Position numbers and translations under genes: made by a program. From assembly GCA_000697475.1 (NCBI GenBank), contig JNEU01001144.1, forward strand, positions 124,001 through 188,000: a stretch of 64,000 bases of DNA, given 5' to 3'. Positions 47,473 through 59,678 of the stretch are shown here, one piece after another. The notes beneath the pieces are model-generated. The model was not told the origin of the DNA and searched no databases. It worked only from the letters and a program-made list of their open reading frames with translations. The DNA is from Lichtheimia corymbifera B2541. Taxonomy: Eukaryota; Mucoromycota; Mucoromycetes; Mucorales; Lichtheimiaceae. How positions within the stretch are numbered: the first letter of the stretch is position 1; every line of letters starts with the position of its first letter.

Positions 47473-48637
47473 TTAAGCAGTGGCACCCAAAGAAGGGAAA
47501 GCAGCAGCATCCTGGATGTTGACAGCAGGAGCAGCAGACTTGGGACCACGACGACCATTACCACGTCCACGACGTTCGCCACCACGACGTTCGCCACCAC
47601 GGCCACCACGGTTACCACCACGAGCAGCCTTTTCGGTAAAGCGTTGCTCAATCTCAATGACAACCTTTTCCTTACGTTGCTTGTCAGCGGCCTTTTTGGC
47701 AGACTTGTTCTCCTTTTATGCAAATAAGTATCAGTCTCCGACCGACAAAGTGATAAACATTACAACATACCTTGTTGACAGCAAAGTATTCAGGTTCTTC
47801 CTCCTTGACAAAGGCAACAGCGTTCTCCCACTTTTTGTCATCGGCACCCTCGTTAGCCTTACGAGCTTCGGGAAGTGCAACGTTCAAGGACTTGTTGGCC
47901 TTCTCGGCAAGATATTCTTCCAAAGTCTTAACCTTCTCCTCAGCTTCGGCAGCTTCGGCAGCAGCAACATCTTCAGCAGCAGGATCCTTGGGAGAGATGG
48001 TATCCTTGGCACTAGATCACATCATAAATCAGCCAACCATGATCCATCACCTATCCACATAGAGTATAACAACTCACGCTTCAGCTTCGGCAGTTTCAGG
48101 ATGACCCCAGCCTTGCTTCTCCTTCTTCTCGCTATCACTGTAATCCATTGTCAACTACCCGTATCCATCTATGATGTTATGTGATGATACTTACGCAATA
48201 CCGGTACCGCTATGGCGATCGAATTGGCGACCACGTTGTTGACGACCGTTTTGTTGACGACCGTTGCGACGACCACCACGAGCAGCTACAGCATGTACAT
48301 AAGCTGCGTGTTAGCATATCCATTCACAAGACAACTGCATGTCGTTTTCTCGTATTTCCGTTTTTCCACGCTGTCAACATTTCCACGTTGCTGGACATGA
48401 AGAAGGGTCGCAAACAGGTACAATGTAGAGTAGCGAGAATAGAGTAGCATGCTGGTATGATAGAATGAAAGGAATAAAGGGTCGAGAATTACCACCATTG
48501 GACTTGCCGCGTTTGTCATTAGAGGCGGGCTTGGCTTCAGTAGGCTTGTTGGCTTCCTTTGCAGGAGCAGCAACTGGGGCAGGCTTATAGCCATCCTCGT
48601 TGAGAAGATCAAAGATGTTGTTGGAGAATGCTGACAT
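47473..48637 (-). CDS. Ribosome-associated RNA-binding protein, Stm1/SERBP1-like
   Basis: Family of Stm1 and SERBP1/HABP4, which sit in the mRNA channel of idle ribosomes and aid hibernation and recovery. It begins MSAFSNNIFDLLNEDGYKPA, the short Stm1/SERBP1 N-terminal motif. Next come an Arg/Gly/Gln block (ARGGRRNGRQQ, GRQFDRHSGTG), the SDSEKKEKQGWGHPE motif, a Glu/Ala/Lys-rich coiled region (LEEYLAEKANKSLNVALPEA), and a C-terminal RGG box (RGGNRGGRGGERRGG) ending IQDAAAFPSLGATA. Five or so exons, with introns at about 48295-48490, 48145-48195, 48012-48077 and 47714-47771. The first intron is the longest. Small and basic, as expected. Confidence 0.88.
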
Positions 48638-49688
48638 GACGATCGATGAGTTGGTTATAACGATGGATGACCTCGAATAGAGGATGGATGGATGTGGATG
48701 GGATCGAAGGGTTGTCGTAAAAGGGAAGGCTTACTACCGGTTCGCATAGCCGAGCTTGATTTTGCCCCACACGTACACTCACTCACAATACTTACACCTT
48801 GCATCACATCATTAGGATCCCGCGATCTCTCTCTCACACACACACTTTTTTTTTATTATCATTCCTTGTAAAATAATAATAGTTTAATGTGCATTATACG
48901 CGTGTCACCATCACGTCCATATTTCAAACTTCAATTGATCTACATATTAGAGTTTAGTGTCATCATCATCGCCCACACGGCACATTCCCCCATCCACCCA
49001 CTCCTCTCACTTGATCACAAATAAAGAGCATTCTTCCACACTATAACAAAACCGTACGTGGGAGTGCATATATACCCATGCAACTAAATGAATGTTATGA
49101 CGTTGTTATTCGCCACACACCCAACACGCTAATAATGATGCCAAGAAACAAGAAAGCATCAGAGAGGCAAATAATACAGCAGATGATTCCCGTGTAATAC
49201 CACAGTTTCCAGAATCGTAGAGCCAGAGTGTTATGCATTATGCTATGCATCACCTGTGCATAGCATCGCTATACTGATTCGCAGCGTCGTGTATATGAAC
49301 ATGTGATGTATCGGCGATCAATTCCGGTGCTTTGCTTAAAAGTAGCATCATTGACCACACACAAACGAACGATTGTTACACACAACATGTCATGGTTGTT
49401 CATGCCCATGTCCATGTGTGAAGCGAAAAAAGTTATTATCGTTTGAACATCAACATGGATCGGCAGTAAGTTTTTATGTTTTGCTTTGTTTGGCAATGAT
49501 TCTGCGGAATAGCTTGTTTTGGTAAGACCAAATAACGTCAAGTAGGCTGGGTTTGGCGGGAGTGCATTGGCACGTGCCTTCATTTATTCTTTGAATGCCT
49601 TCGCAATAGGTATTAAGGGGGAGGGTGGGGGTGAAAGAAATGCACATGGAGGGAAGAAATACATGCTATTTACACGTTGTGATGATTT
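48638..49688. other. 1-kb intergenic region
   Basis: Leader and promoter of the Stm1-like gene, then AT-rich DNA up to the stop of the PLC-like gene. A T-run and a CACACA stretch occur near 48836-48855. No gene seen. Confidence 0.45.
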
Positions 49689-50855
49689 CTAAGCGGATAC
49701 AAGTACGATGCTTGCAAGTGAGAATAGCAAAAACGACACTGATGATAAGGATTGGAATGATGATGCATCCGACGTGTCACCTGTATTGCTGCTGGTCTTT
49801 GCACTTTCCTTATCGCATTGAAGTTCCTTTGAAGTATCATAAGTGACATTGTTGAGCTCCGCCGCAATTTGGAGTGTCTGGCCCTTGTTGTAAAAGTCGA
49901 CAATCAAAAAGTTGGGTTGGCGGCCAAAGGTCTGCCTGCATTGGGAAGCTTGTTTCATAAGCGAGTCTTCCGAATTGGTAGTATCGGCCGAACCACTCTG
50001 AGGGATCTGGATAGTCACTTCACCCCAAGGAAGGTTGCCATACAAAAAGTGATTCATGCCATACATCATGGAGGCAGGGTCCGTTGGGTCGTCAGGGCGG
50101 TCGATTACACAGCTAAATGAGCTTGCATTGTTGTTTTCGTAGGGTGTTTCAAACATGTATGAGAATTCTGCGTGCATCCTAAACACAGTATTGGGTTATT
50201 ATACCGCACCATACATCCTTCCCCCCTTCATCCTCCTGTCTTTTGCGCGCACACACACACAAACACACACACAAAACGCAATAATACTTTACCAAGGATA
50301 ATTAGTTTGGTCAGCATTCATATCCATGTAGCTAACGACCCGTTTGTTGGATGCAATCATCTCGCCCAGAGTAGGCCATGTCATGTTGTTGACATTTTGC
50401 ACGTGTGAATACTCGATAAGACCACTTTGTTTGTAGGGTTCTTCAAAATCAGGTGCGAAAAAGTCATTGTTGGGGAAATTCCAAAAGATGCTGATCACCT
50501 CGTTAGGGTTGTCCTTGAGCCAAGCTGTGATATTGCGTAGAGTATCCACTGCAGCACCTGCGTTGAGGATGGTACAAGAGGTATGACACAAGTTCATCTT
50601 GTCCGAGCCATCTGGTGCCTTGACGGCTGATAATTTCAAGGCACGCACACCATCAGCCAGCTGTGCTTCGATAGAACATTGTTGGTTGGCAGCAGGATTT
50701 GCCATGAAGGCATATGAATTGTGCGTCAAGACGTAGGTCAATTCATCGTAGGACTTGTTGCAATACTCGCTGTGGCCATTACATAATTGTTGTCCAGAGA
50801 CCACAGATAGGGTTGCTGCTAGTAGAGCAGACGTAACTTTCCAGTAATTGACCAT
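49689..50855 (-). CDS. Secreted PLC-like phosphodiesterase, probably GPI-anchored
   Basis: Exons 50855..50293 and 50178..49689, in phase at a Trp codon. The ATG at 50855 gives a signal peptide (VNYWKVTSALLAATLSVVSG). The PLC-X-like TIM-barrel region has YVLTHNSYAFM with the first catalytic-type His, QLADGVRALKLSA, and LCHTSCTILNAG with the second His, plus VISIFWNFPN. Fungal members of this family are secreted and Ca-independent; substrates are poorly known. The tail is Ser/Thr-rich and ends in a hydrophobic stretch (VSFLLFSLASIVLVSA), as in GPI-anchored proteins. Several N-glycosylation sequons (NMT, NNAS, NVT). About 350 residues. Confidence 0.85.
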
Positions 50856-51496
50856 CGACAATGATGCAGTAGTAGCTGAAGAGAAAGAATGGATGAAATG
50901 AAGAGAACGAAGAAAAGAAGAAATATAAAAAAAGACATCGGAAAGGGATCCTATTTATGGGTTAGGTTGATTGCTGCTGTCTGGTAACTGACTGACTTTT
51001 TATCCGTCACATCACCGCCGCACGCACCCCGCAGCAATAACAGAATCAAGGCATGGCTAGCAAATCAGCGCTCACACCGAAGCCATCCGAATCATAAAAA
51101 GTCCTATTTGTACAATGCCGACAAAGAGACAAAAAAGGAGCAACATCGACAAGACAACAATAACATCTCATCATGGGAATCAAGGCACTTTTCGTGTATG
51201 TATATTTTCTTGTTACAAATTAGGACATGTAAATAACAACAATGCATAGAAAGAGAGAGAGCGTGTGTATGTGTGTCAAAGGGAATGGTAGTACAAGAAA
51301 GTGCACGCGTTGCAGGATGCTTCACACATCAGCCCTATGCTCTCACTCACTCAACTGTGTTGTTACTTCCCACTCTCCCTCTCGTATATCCCGTCCTCCG
51401 TGGAATCCAACATTTTCTCCTTTGTTTCTACTGCACCTTTTTTGCTCTTTTCTTTTCTTTCTTTATACTTTCTTTCACCATCGTTCAATTGTCCCA
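50856..51496. promoter_or_regulatory. Divergent promoter region, PLC-like / CH-kinase
   Basis: About 640 bp between divergent start codons. The right half, next to the kinase start, is a long pyrimidine-rich leader (CTTTTCTTTTCTTTCTTT type, near 51440-51475), common before fungal start codons. No specific factor site was identified. Confidence 0.5.
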
Positions 51497-54400
51497 ATGA
51501 AACCAATATTATCCCTCGACTTTTTGACACCACCCGATCGTAATGACAAGGTCATTCGTCAATGGATGCAGTCCACTCTCGATATCCAGTTTCCTTCAGC
51601 TTGTGGTTTACATACGAGTCTTCGAGATGGTGTTTATTTATGCAAGTCAGTCAAGTATACCAGTGTGCGTGTATGATGGAGATGATATGGGGATACTATC
51701 AACAAGAACAAGAGCAACCAGGTCATATGAGAGAAAGGGGGACGATATCATACACGCATTTAATACACCACCATGATGATCCGGGAAACTCACCAGCTGC
51801 AATTACAATCAATATAGGCTCATGAAACATTTACGGCCAGCGAGTTCAATAGAGATCAACTATGAAGATACGACGGATTCATGGGTAATTGTCAACGATA
51901 ACATGCAACAACACTTTTGATTCATAGTTTAAATTCTATAGGCACAAAACATTCAAGCTTTCCTCGAAGCTGCAGGAGAGGTGGGGAAAAACCAAAAAAG
52001 TTTACTGCATAAAGAGTGCTCATTGTATTATGCAGGCAGGTTTGCATGAGCAGCAACTCTTTAGCGTCGATGATCTATTGGAAGGAGTTAATATGGATGC
52101 GGTAAGGCAAAAATAGGAACCTTATGAGGCGTTTCAAGCCTTTATTAACTACTATGCGCACCTAGGTGCTTACCACGCTTTCATATCTTCATGGGATATC
52201 ATCACGTCAAACGCTACCTTCCTCTCAATCTCAGTATATTCATTCAAATGACGTTCCTCAGCAACCAGTAATGATCAAACGTCGGCGAGGATTTACCGTG
52301 CCTACGTGTCCGGATAATGGTCGACGTATCATCACAACAACAGCAGCGACGACACGCTTGTATGACAACAGGAGCCATGTGTTGGGGGATCCAATCAATG
52401 AAGATGACGGAGACAAGGAGATTGAGTGCAGTAAGGAGCATCATCATCACCATCACCATCATCATCCTATGCAGCAGCAGTTTGATTACCAGCATAACGA
52501 AAGCGCGTGCACCAGCAGCAGGCGAGATACCAAAAAAGTCGCTACAACTACCACATCCGCCAGCTATGGTAGGCAATCCGTTCTTTCGTCACTATCCGAT
52601 GATGCATTGCCATGGGAACGTGGAGCAACACCACCTTACGGCAACTTTGATCATCCACCCGTTAGCAAATCACCTGCAGTAGAAAGCACATCTTCTGGTG
52701 ATAGCGGATACGCTAAATCCTATTACAACTCCCTTTCAGGCCGTGGTGAATATAGAGCAACAACTCCAGAACATCTTGTCTCCTTGTTTGATCCACCACC
52801 ACCATCATCATCATCATCACCTATTAGCATCAACAATACTACAACCGCCGATACATCAATACAAGCATCAACAACAACATCATCAGGATCTACACGTTCA
52901 AGACTCTCTCGATTTTCAAGCCTATCATTTGCCAAGAAATTACCTATCAGACAAAAGATCCCATTTCATATGCGATATCAGGAGTGGACGGACCTGAAAT
53001 TGAAGAAAAGGAGACCTGCTTCTCTCATTGTTACAGATGATGAACCACCTCTTTCACCAAATTCATTACCACAGTCACCAACATCATCTTCTACTACTAC
53101 ACCACACGAGATACCCAAAAGCCCAGCACCATCCACTTCATCACCTATCAGTTTGCTTGGCACCAATAATATCGATCCTTCATCCCATGTAACTCGGCTC
53201 GCTTCACCACGTGATCATAACGCATTACCACCATTGGATATCACCACCCAGCATATGGTTGCTAATTTGGATGCATGGGGAGATCCCTCACCTGGGTCAT
53301 CTGTAAGAAATGGCACTGTTCCACGAAGGAAATCCACAGGCACCCTTGAAGTGAACGCCTCATTGATCCGGCCTGATCCAAATGATAATGGCGAACGACT
53401 GGAAATGCAACAGCCAGATGGCAATATTACAGCACGTTATGTATGTTGATTATGTGTGGAAGGATTATATATGACATGGAGTAACCTTATATCATTCATT
53501 AGAAACTGGGCAATTCTATCGGCAAAGGACAATTTGGAACAGTACACAGGTATATAATGTCAAAGGCATCAATGCAATTTACGAACCATATCCCTATAGA
53601 GCTCTTAATCTCAAGACTGGACAAATGGTTGCCATTAAGAGGATCAAGTTGGAGTCGACTGAAGCAAAGGATATCGATGATGTGATGGTAATGTTTGAGC
53701 TTGCGTTTCTTTACAAGATGATGCTGTTATATTGATACAAAGGCGTTCTACTGTAGCAAGAGGCACAGCTATTGCAAGCATTGGCACATCCAAATATTGT
53801 CAAATACGAGGGATTTATTCGTACCAATGACTGCGTCAACATTGTTCTTGAATATGTCGAGAATGGATCACTGGCCAATACCCTAAAGTCGTTTGGTAAT
53901 TTTCCCGAGAACCTTGTTGCCAGTTACTGTTCCCGGATATTGGAAGGCCTTGTTTACCTTCACGATCAAAATGTTGTCCATTGTGATCTCAAGGCAGCCA
54001 ACATTCTTACCACGAAAACCGGTGATGTTAAGCTCTCTGATTTTGGCGTATCCGTCAACTTGCAATTGAAGGAGACAGTGACTGGATCAGTGGCTGGTAC
54101 ACCCAATTGGAGTAAGTTTGCAATGACTTCGTATGGAGGGTATTAAAGCTAATAGGTTGGTAATCTAGTGGCACCCGAGGTTATACAGCTTCAAGGCGCC
54201 TCTACTAAATCTGATATATGGTATGTACGCTTTATATGTTTTATCCACAAAGTATATGGTATTCATCTCCTTCATCCTCTTTCAGGTCTCTTGGATGCAC
54301 CATCATTGAGCTCTTTACTGGCAAACCACCTTACGCCGATCTTATACCCATGACAACACTCTTTCGAATTGTGGAAGACGAATGCCCTCCTTTACCAACA

Positions 54401-55600
54401 ACAACCTCGCAGGTACAAGGATTAAATGATGCAAAGGATGCCACAGGGCATGTATTAATGGTGGTGTCAATTAGGAAATGATGGACTTTTTACAGCTATG
54501 CTTCCGGAAAAGCCCCAACGAGAGACCTACAGCTCGAGAATTATTGGATCATCCATGGATCGTGAGCAATGCTTCATACAGCACCGATATTCATCAACAT
54601 CAACAACAACCCGATAGACTCAGTGTACAGAGTAATAACAGCAAACCAATATCATCATCATTTCCTCGAAGCTTTCAATACAACCCGGTTCATGAAATTG
54701 ACTCTTCTGACGCTGAATCAATCACTACTAGCAGCACACCTTCTTTGCACCGTGGAAGCATCTTAGTCAACAAATTGCATGAGCGACAAGAAAAGAGATT
54801 CTCTCCTTCTCCTCCGCCGCAACAAGAGCATTGTTTTGTGAAGGGATCATTTGCCAAGGCTTCTATTCGCTGCAAAGCATGTCAGTTACCCATCAAACGC
54901 AATGCATTGGTCTGTGAAGGTATGTATTTCGCTTCAACATCAATCCATCATGAGACTAACCATACATGGGATATAGGTTGTGGATTTATATGTCATGACA
55001 AATGCCGTGGCAACACAATGCCATGTCGTGCACCCAAGGTATGTTCATTCGGGGTGGTCATTGTTCAGCACATCACACAATGAGCTTACATTTATATTTG
55101 CTTAGCAGCAAGATGACCATGTGATTACTCCCACCCCATCGATATCAAGCTCATCTTCTTCGTGCATCGAGCGTGCTAGTAGTAATATGGAAGGGAGAAA
55201 AAGCCCACGACCCACATCATCCATGTCGACTCAATTGCGAGAACGAACCAAGAAATTGTCACGAGTATTCACAAGCAGCAGTAATGGTGGTGGCGGTGGT
55301 CATAGTAAAAAACCCCATAGCACCCGTAGCCATGAAACGTTGCGTTTTATTCGTGAAGACGAGGTGCTCTCCTCTGGCGATTTGAAATCATCCTTGAAAA
55401 ACAAGACGAGTGGAAAATCACCTATTGCTACTCCCAATGGTGCATATGAAGGCGAGATTCGTAACAGCACTTCAGCAAGCTACATTGAGCATTCAGGCCT
55501 TGTCCGATCCCTTAAACACAAACGCAGCCGTACTCGTCAGCAGCAATCCAATCATCACCAACAACCATCCCCCCATCAAGATGACTGTGTCATATCATAA
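51497..55600 (+). CDS. sepH: SepH/Cdc7-type protein kinase with CH and C1 domains
   Basis: Thirteen exons, all in phase, give 1088 residues: 51497..51645, 51818..51884, 51942..51980, 52036..52101, 52166..53440, 53503..53549, 53600..53687, 53757..54111, 54169..54220, 54286..54412, 54475..54919, 54977..55038, 55106..55600. An N-terminal calponin-homology domain (about 10-115: [48 protein letters not shown]) leads into ~415 disordered residues. The kinase (533-780) has [40 protein letters not shown] and GTPNWMAPEVI, closest to SepH/Cdc7 of the septation network. A C1 zinc domain (about 874-921, [27 protein letters not shown]) and a basic Ser-rich tail follow. The catalytic HRD is HCD here, so activation may not need loop phosphorylation. 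Cell-division function is inferred. Confidence 0.9.
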
Positions 55601-55735
55601 AACGATACTATTATTTGTATACATCCTTCCCCTTTTAACGTATTGAACAAACAAAATATACACTCGCTTCTTTTTGATTAAGATGATGTAATCTGGTATA
55701 ATGTGTGTATGATACAGTGATTATATATGGGTTGT

Positions 55736-56029
55736 TTACAATCGACTTTTGCTGGATACAGCAGGGGATTGATAGCCGTAAAATACTGGGTTATACTTGG
55801 AAGCATCAAAGGCAATAGGTCGCTGCTGCTGCTGTTGTGTTGGTGCACTTGGTTGCCATTGGAATCCGGTGGAGAATGCAGGGTGCATCATGCGTGGATC
55901 AGAGGGCAATGAGGAACATAAACAACGCTGTTGCTGGTAGTTATGGGCATGAGGAGGGTGTTGTTGTTGTTGTCGTTGCGTGGGCCAGTTGGTAAGCTTT
56001 GGATTCGATTGGGATACGTGTGGAAACAT
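55736..56029 (-). CDS. Small hypothetical Gln/Pro-rich protein
   Basis: An open frame of 97 codons from the ATG at 56029 (MFPHVSQSNPKLTNWPTQRQ) with Gln and His runs, ending FDASKYNPVFYGYQSPAVSS then KSRL. The open frame continues upstream to 56164; a donor-like GTCAGT lies there after MAYA and a branch-like GACTAAT lies at 56033-56043, so a spliced N terminus is possible. No family recognised. The ordered-looking C-terminal stretch favours a real gene, but it may be chance. Confidence 0.35.
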   Translation of the reverse strand: MFPHVSQSNPKLTNWPTQRQQQQHPPHAHNYQQQRCLCSSLPSDPRMMHPAFSTGFQWQPSAPTQQQQQRPIAFDASKYNPVFYGYQSPAVSSKSRL

Positions 56030-57637
56030 AGTTGCATTAGTCAGTGGAAAAGAAAGAGACCCAATGAAATGCAAATGGGGTGGGAAAGAAATCCAACCTT
56101 TGCCGATCAACAAGCTGCTTTGCTTCCCAATCACATGAAAGCATACTGACCTTGCATAAGCCATTCATTTCTATTCAAGATGTATCATCCAATTTGTGTT
56201 TTAATCCTTTTATGTGATGGAATCCATGCGAAAGAATCATGCATGAATGTGAGATAGCAAGATAGATGATGGAATTGATCTCGCAAAGTCTTATCTCTCT
56301 TACTGAATTCCCCTCCCACGCACTGTTACGTTACACAAGACAAAGTGTCAACTCGATATCAAAAACGCCATGCATAGGTTGGTAATCATCATGCAGCAAA
56401 GCGGATAATATGGCGTATGCAGCTTACTTGATTTCATTTTGCTAGAGGTGATGGTGAACGTCGGATGCCATTTTGTTCTGTTTTATGTCACACAACGATG
56501 AAATAATAGTAGCAATGGTAGAAATAAATCATGTCTTTTGCGTACATAGCTAAATGATGCACGCCATCGGCCATTCCCGACAAACGCCTAAAGCACAAAC
56601 GGGTGTCTTTCACTCGAAAAGGGGGTTTTTTGATTCGATCGTGCAGAATCGGCATATGCACCATCATCACCACAATATTATGTTTATCTCCCTTTAGCCT
56701 TTAACGGCCTGGTACTCCTCCTGAGCTTGTCTACTACTTAATTGAGAGCTGAGAGATGATGCTATATACATCCATCCATCGTCTAATCGGCAATTCCAAC
56801 ATCATCAGCCAGTACCCATGAAACAGTAAACATCATTTGCAGGTTCGGCTATCTCAACATTCCATACATCATTGTTTTGTATACGTTTATAGAAATTTGT
56901 ACTCTCCCCTCTCTTGCTGCCAGTAACACAGACACTATTCCGCACCGTCATTCGCATTGGATATTATATAAAGGTGGCGGTACCAATTGAGGCGCATGCG
57001 TATTTGGCACACATCAGAGCTCAGCATTTTGCCGACAACAATGACTAAAAAAAGCGCGCACCTTTATTGATACAAGGATGGGTTTCTGTAAGCCATTGAG
57101 CCATATATTCACGATATGATGCGGAGGCAATATCGGAACTGCGGGAGACACTTGCAATATAATCGTCTGTTGAGCATTGTCCTCTGCTCTATTAGCTCAC
57201 ATTATATGCTGTGTGCAATGATTGAATTCTTCAAAACGTGTAAATATGTCACACAGAAGAGATCAAATTTTCCCCATGTGTACAAAAGGAGAGACAGGCT
57301 GCACCCTATCTAATAATATGTTTCTTGCGTGACAAGAGGACACCTTATTACTTGGTTTGGGCACGAGCAAAATACCTTTTTTCGCGACATCTTTCAACCG
57401 CCGCTTTATTCGGTTTGCAAGTGGATGACCCTGACGTCCAACCGAAAGCTTAAAATACACACGCACATACATAAAACACACGAGCAAAGGGAGATCAATT
57501 AGCTTTTATTCAAGCCGCCTTGGTCGCTTTCACATACTTTCTCCCTCTCTCTCTCTCTCTCTTCTTCTTCTTCTTCCTTGCTCCTTTCCTTGCTTTAAAA
57601 CAAGCTCCCTATCCCCCTTCCTTTTCAATTCTGCAAA
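56030..57637. other. 1.6-kb gene-poor region
   Basis: No recognised gene or repeat. A CT-rich tract (CTCTCTCTC then TTCTTCTTC) at about 57540-57580 lies in the leader of the Kre9-like gene. Confidence 0.4.
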
Positions 57638-58757
57638 ATGATCTTCAATACACTCGTTACTACCACTGCTGCTATTGCTGCTTTGGCTTCCAGCGTTTCT
57701 GCAGTCATCGCACCTAGCTATCCTTCGCCCGGTACTGTGTGGACTGCCGGCAAGGAATATACCATCACTTGGAGTATGCATCAAAATGGATAGATCAAAC
57801 ATACACCACACAAGATAACTCACACACATATTACGTTCTATAGAGGATGATGGTCAAAAGCCTGATCTTCAAACCGCTTGGACCAACTTTAAGATTGGTA
57901 TGTTGAGCAATGATTTTGTAGAAAACAAAAGTTGATGATTAACACGCACATATAAATAGACTTTATGACAGGCGACAATCTTAACCAAACCGTGTTGACA
58001 AACGTTGCTTCGGTGAGTATAAAGGCTAATTCCCCCAAGCTGTAGCATTTCATCATGTGCTACAATCATCAATTACTTGGATCATCAATGGCTAAATGCT
58101 ATTCATAGGGCTTGGATGCTACCAAGATCTCATCCTACAAGTGGACTGCCCCTCAAGTTGACCCTTATTCTGCTGTCTACTTTTTCATGTTCACCAACGG
58201 TACGTCATGAAGCAATGCTAATACCACTTGTAGCTCACACAACATATATATATATAGACAAGGGCGACTCCGCATGGACCACCCGTTTTGGTATTGTTGC
58301 AAAGGATGGTGATTCTTTGGTGCCTGAATCTGAAAAGACTCAACCTGATGGTATGTATAATATGCAATTGTGTTTTATATATATATTATCAATGATGATT
58401 CATCTAGGCTCTGATATTCCCTGGGGTAACGGTCAACTCGCTGGTGATGCCTCATCTTCCAATAATGCCTCTGATGCCGCCTCATCCTCTGCTGCTCCTG
58501 CCTCATCTTCGGTAGCTGCTGCATCCTCTTCAGCTGCTCCCGCTTCATCCTCGGCTGCATCTGCTGCTAGTGAATCGGCTTCTAGCTCTCCCTCTGCCTC
58601 CTCTGGTGCTAGTGAATCCTCTTCCTCTAAAGATGACAAGACTGCTGCTCAAAAGGATGACGCCACCAATGATGAATCTGGTGTTGCTGCTCTTCGTGCT
58701 CCTGTTGTTCAGGCTGGTCTTTTCGTTCTCGCAGCTGCTGCATACACCTTGGCCTAA
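57638..58757 (+). CDS. Kre9/Knh1-type Ser-rich GPI-anchored wall protein
   Basis: Starts at the ATG at 57638 with a clear signal peptide (IFNTLVTTTAAIAALASSVS, cleavage near SAVIA). The mature part opens with the Kre9/Knh1 N-terminal domain: SPGTVWTAGKEYTITWKDDG, then NFKIDFMTGDNLNQTV, SSYKWTAPQVDPYSAVYFFM and a GDSAWTTRFGIVAKDG block. A long Ser/Ala-rich stalk (about 75 residues, imperfect SSAAPASS repeats) follows and then a GPI-type end (hydrophobic LFVLAAAAYTLA). Proteins of this fold help in beta-1,6-glucan or wall assembly and are secreted. Six exons with introns of about 55-80 nt. The Ala/Ser stalk repeats could vary in length between strains. Confidence 0.85.
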
Positions 58758-59031
58758 AGTTTTAGTTAATCATAGCCTGCTCCCTTATCAACTTTTCCCG
58801 CTTACACAAGTTACCTTGTAACAGTAGTAATATACGCCTTACAACCATTAATGCCGTGTATGTGATCCTCGTTCTAAAGAAGAAATGATGCTATGAATAC
58901 CTATTGGGTATTGATGTTTTTATCCTCTCCAATATACCTTGTCCATTGGCATCGGATGTTCGATTCAGTCACACAGCGGCAAGGTGTACTCGGTTGGAGG
59001 TTGCCAGGTCGACCAGAACACAACCAAAAGC

Positions 59032-59614
59032 ATGTTTTTATCCAAGGTCTTGTCAGCCACTGCATCGCGATCCACCACTGCATTACGGTTCCATTCAACT
59101 GCAACGGGTAGCACATCACCGTTCCTGAAGGACTTCATCACTTCGGAAGACAAAGGACCTGTCGAAACTGCCATCGAGTCCAAGGTGGGTGGATGGGTTG
59201 TTGGGTTGGTTGCCATGCAAGTCGTTAACACATTGATAAAGTTGATTGAAGCATTGGATCCTTCGACGCTCCACATTGTCAATGAAAGCCATATGCACGC
59301 TCACCATGCTGCTATGAAAGGAAATACCAACAAAGAAACCCATTTCCGGTGAGTAACTCTTTGTGTGTTGACTAGCCCAATATCTCACCTTCATTGTTGT
59401 AGTATCACGTTGATCTCTGAAAAGTTTGCTGGTCAGGTAAAGAAGAAAAAGGGGGAGCTGAGGAAAAGGAAAGGATGATTAACATGGAATGCGGTGATAG
59501 ACTTTGATGCAACGCCATCGATCGGTTTACAAGTTACTCAAGGATGAACTCGAACAAGGCGTGCATGCTCTTACTTTGAGAACAAAGACACAAAGCGAGA
59601 TTGAAAAGAAATAA
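59032..59614 (+). CDS. BOL1: BolA-like protein, mitochondrial (Bol1/BOLA1)
   Basis: Exons 59032..59184, 59242..59348, 59403..59436 and 59501..59614. The first ATG in this frame with a presequence is at 59032 (MFLSKVLSATASRSTTALRF then HSTATGS). BolA core: GPVETAIESKLIEALDP, STLHIVNESHMHAHH, NKETHFRITLISEKFAGQ, TLMQRHRSVYKLLKDELEQG and VHALTLRTKTQ. The His in MHAHH and the ETHFR / VHALTL signatures are those of BOLA1-type proteins, which pair with glutaredoxin Grx5 in mitochondrial iron-sulfur cluster delivery. About 135 residues including the presequence. An open frame extends further upstream but the added segment looks unlike coding sequence. Confidence 0.9.
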
Positions 59615-59678
59615 ACTACTATGATATACATTTATTCTTTTATTCCTCATTGTCTACTCTTTTTATGTAATAATATCC

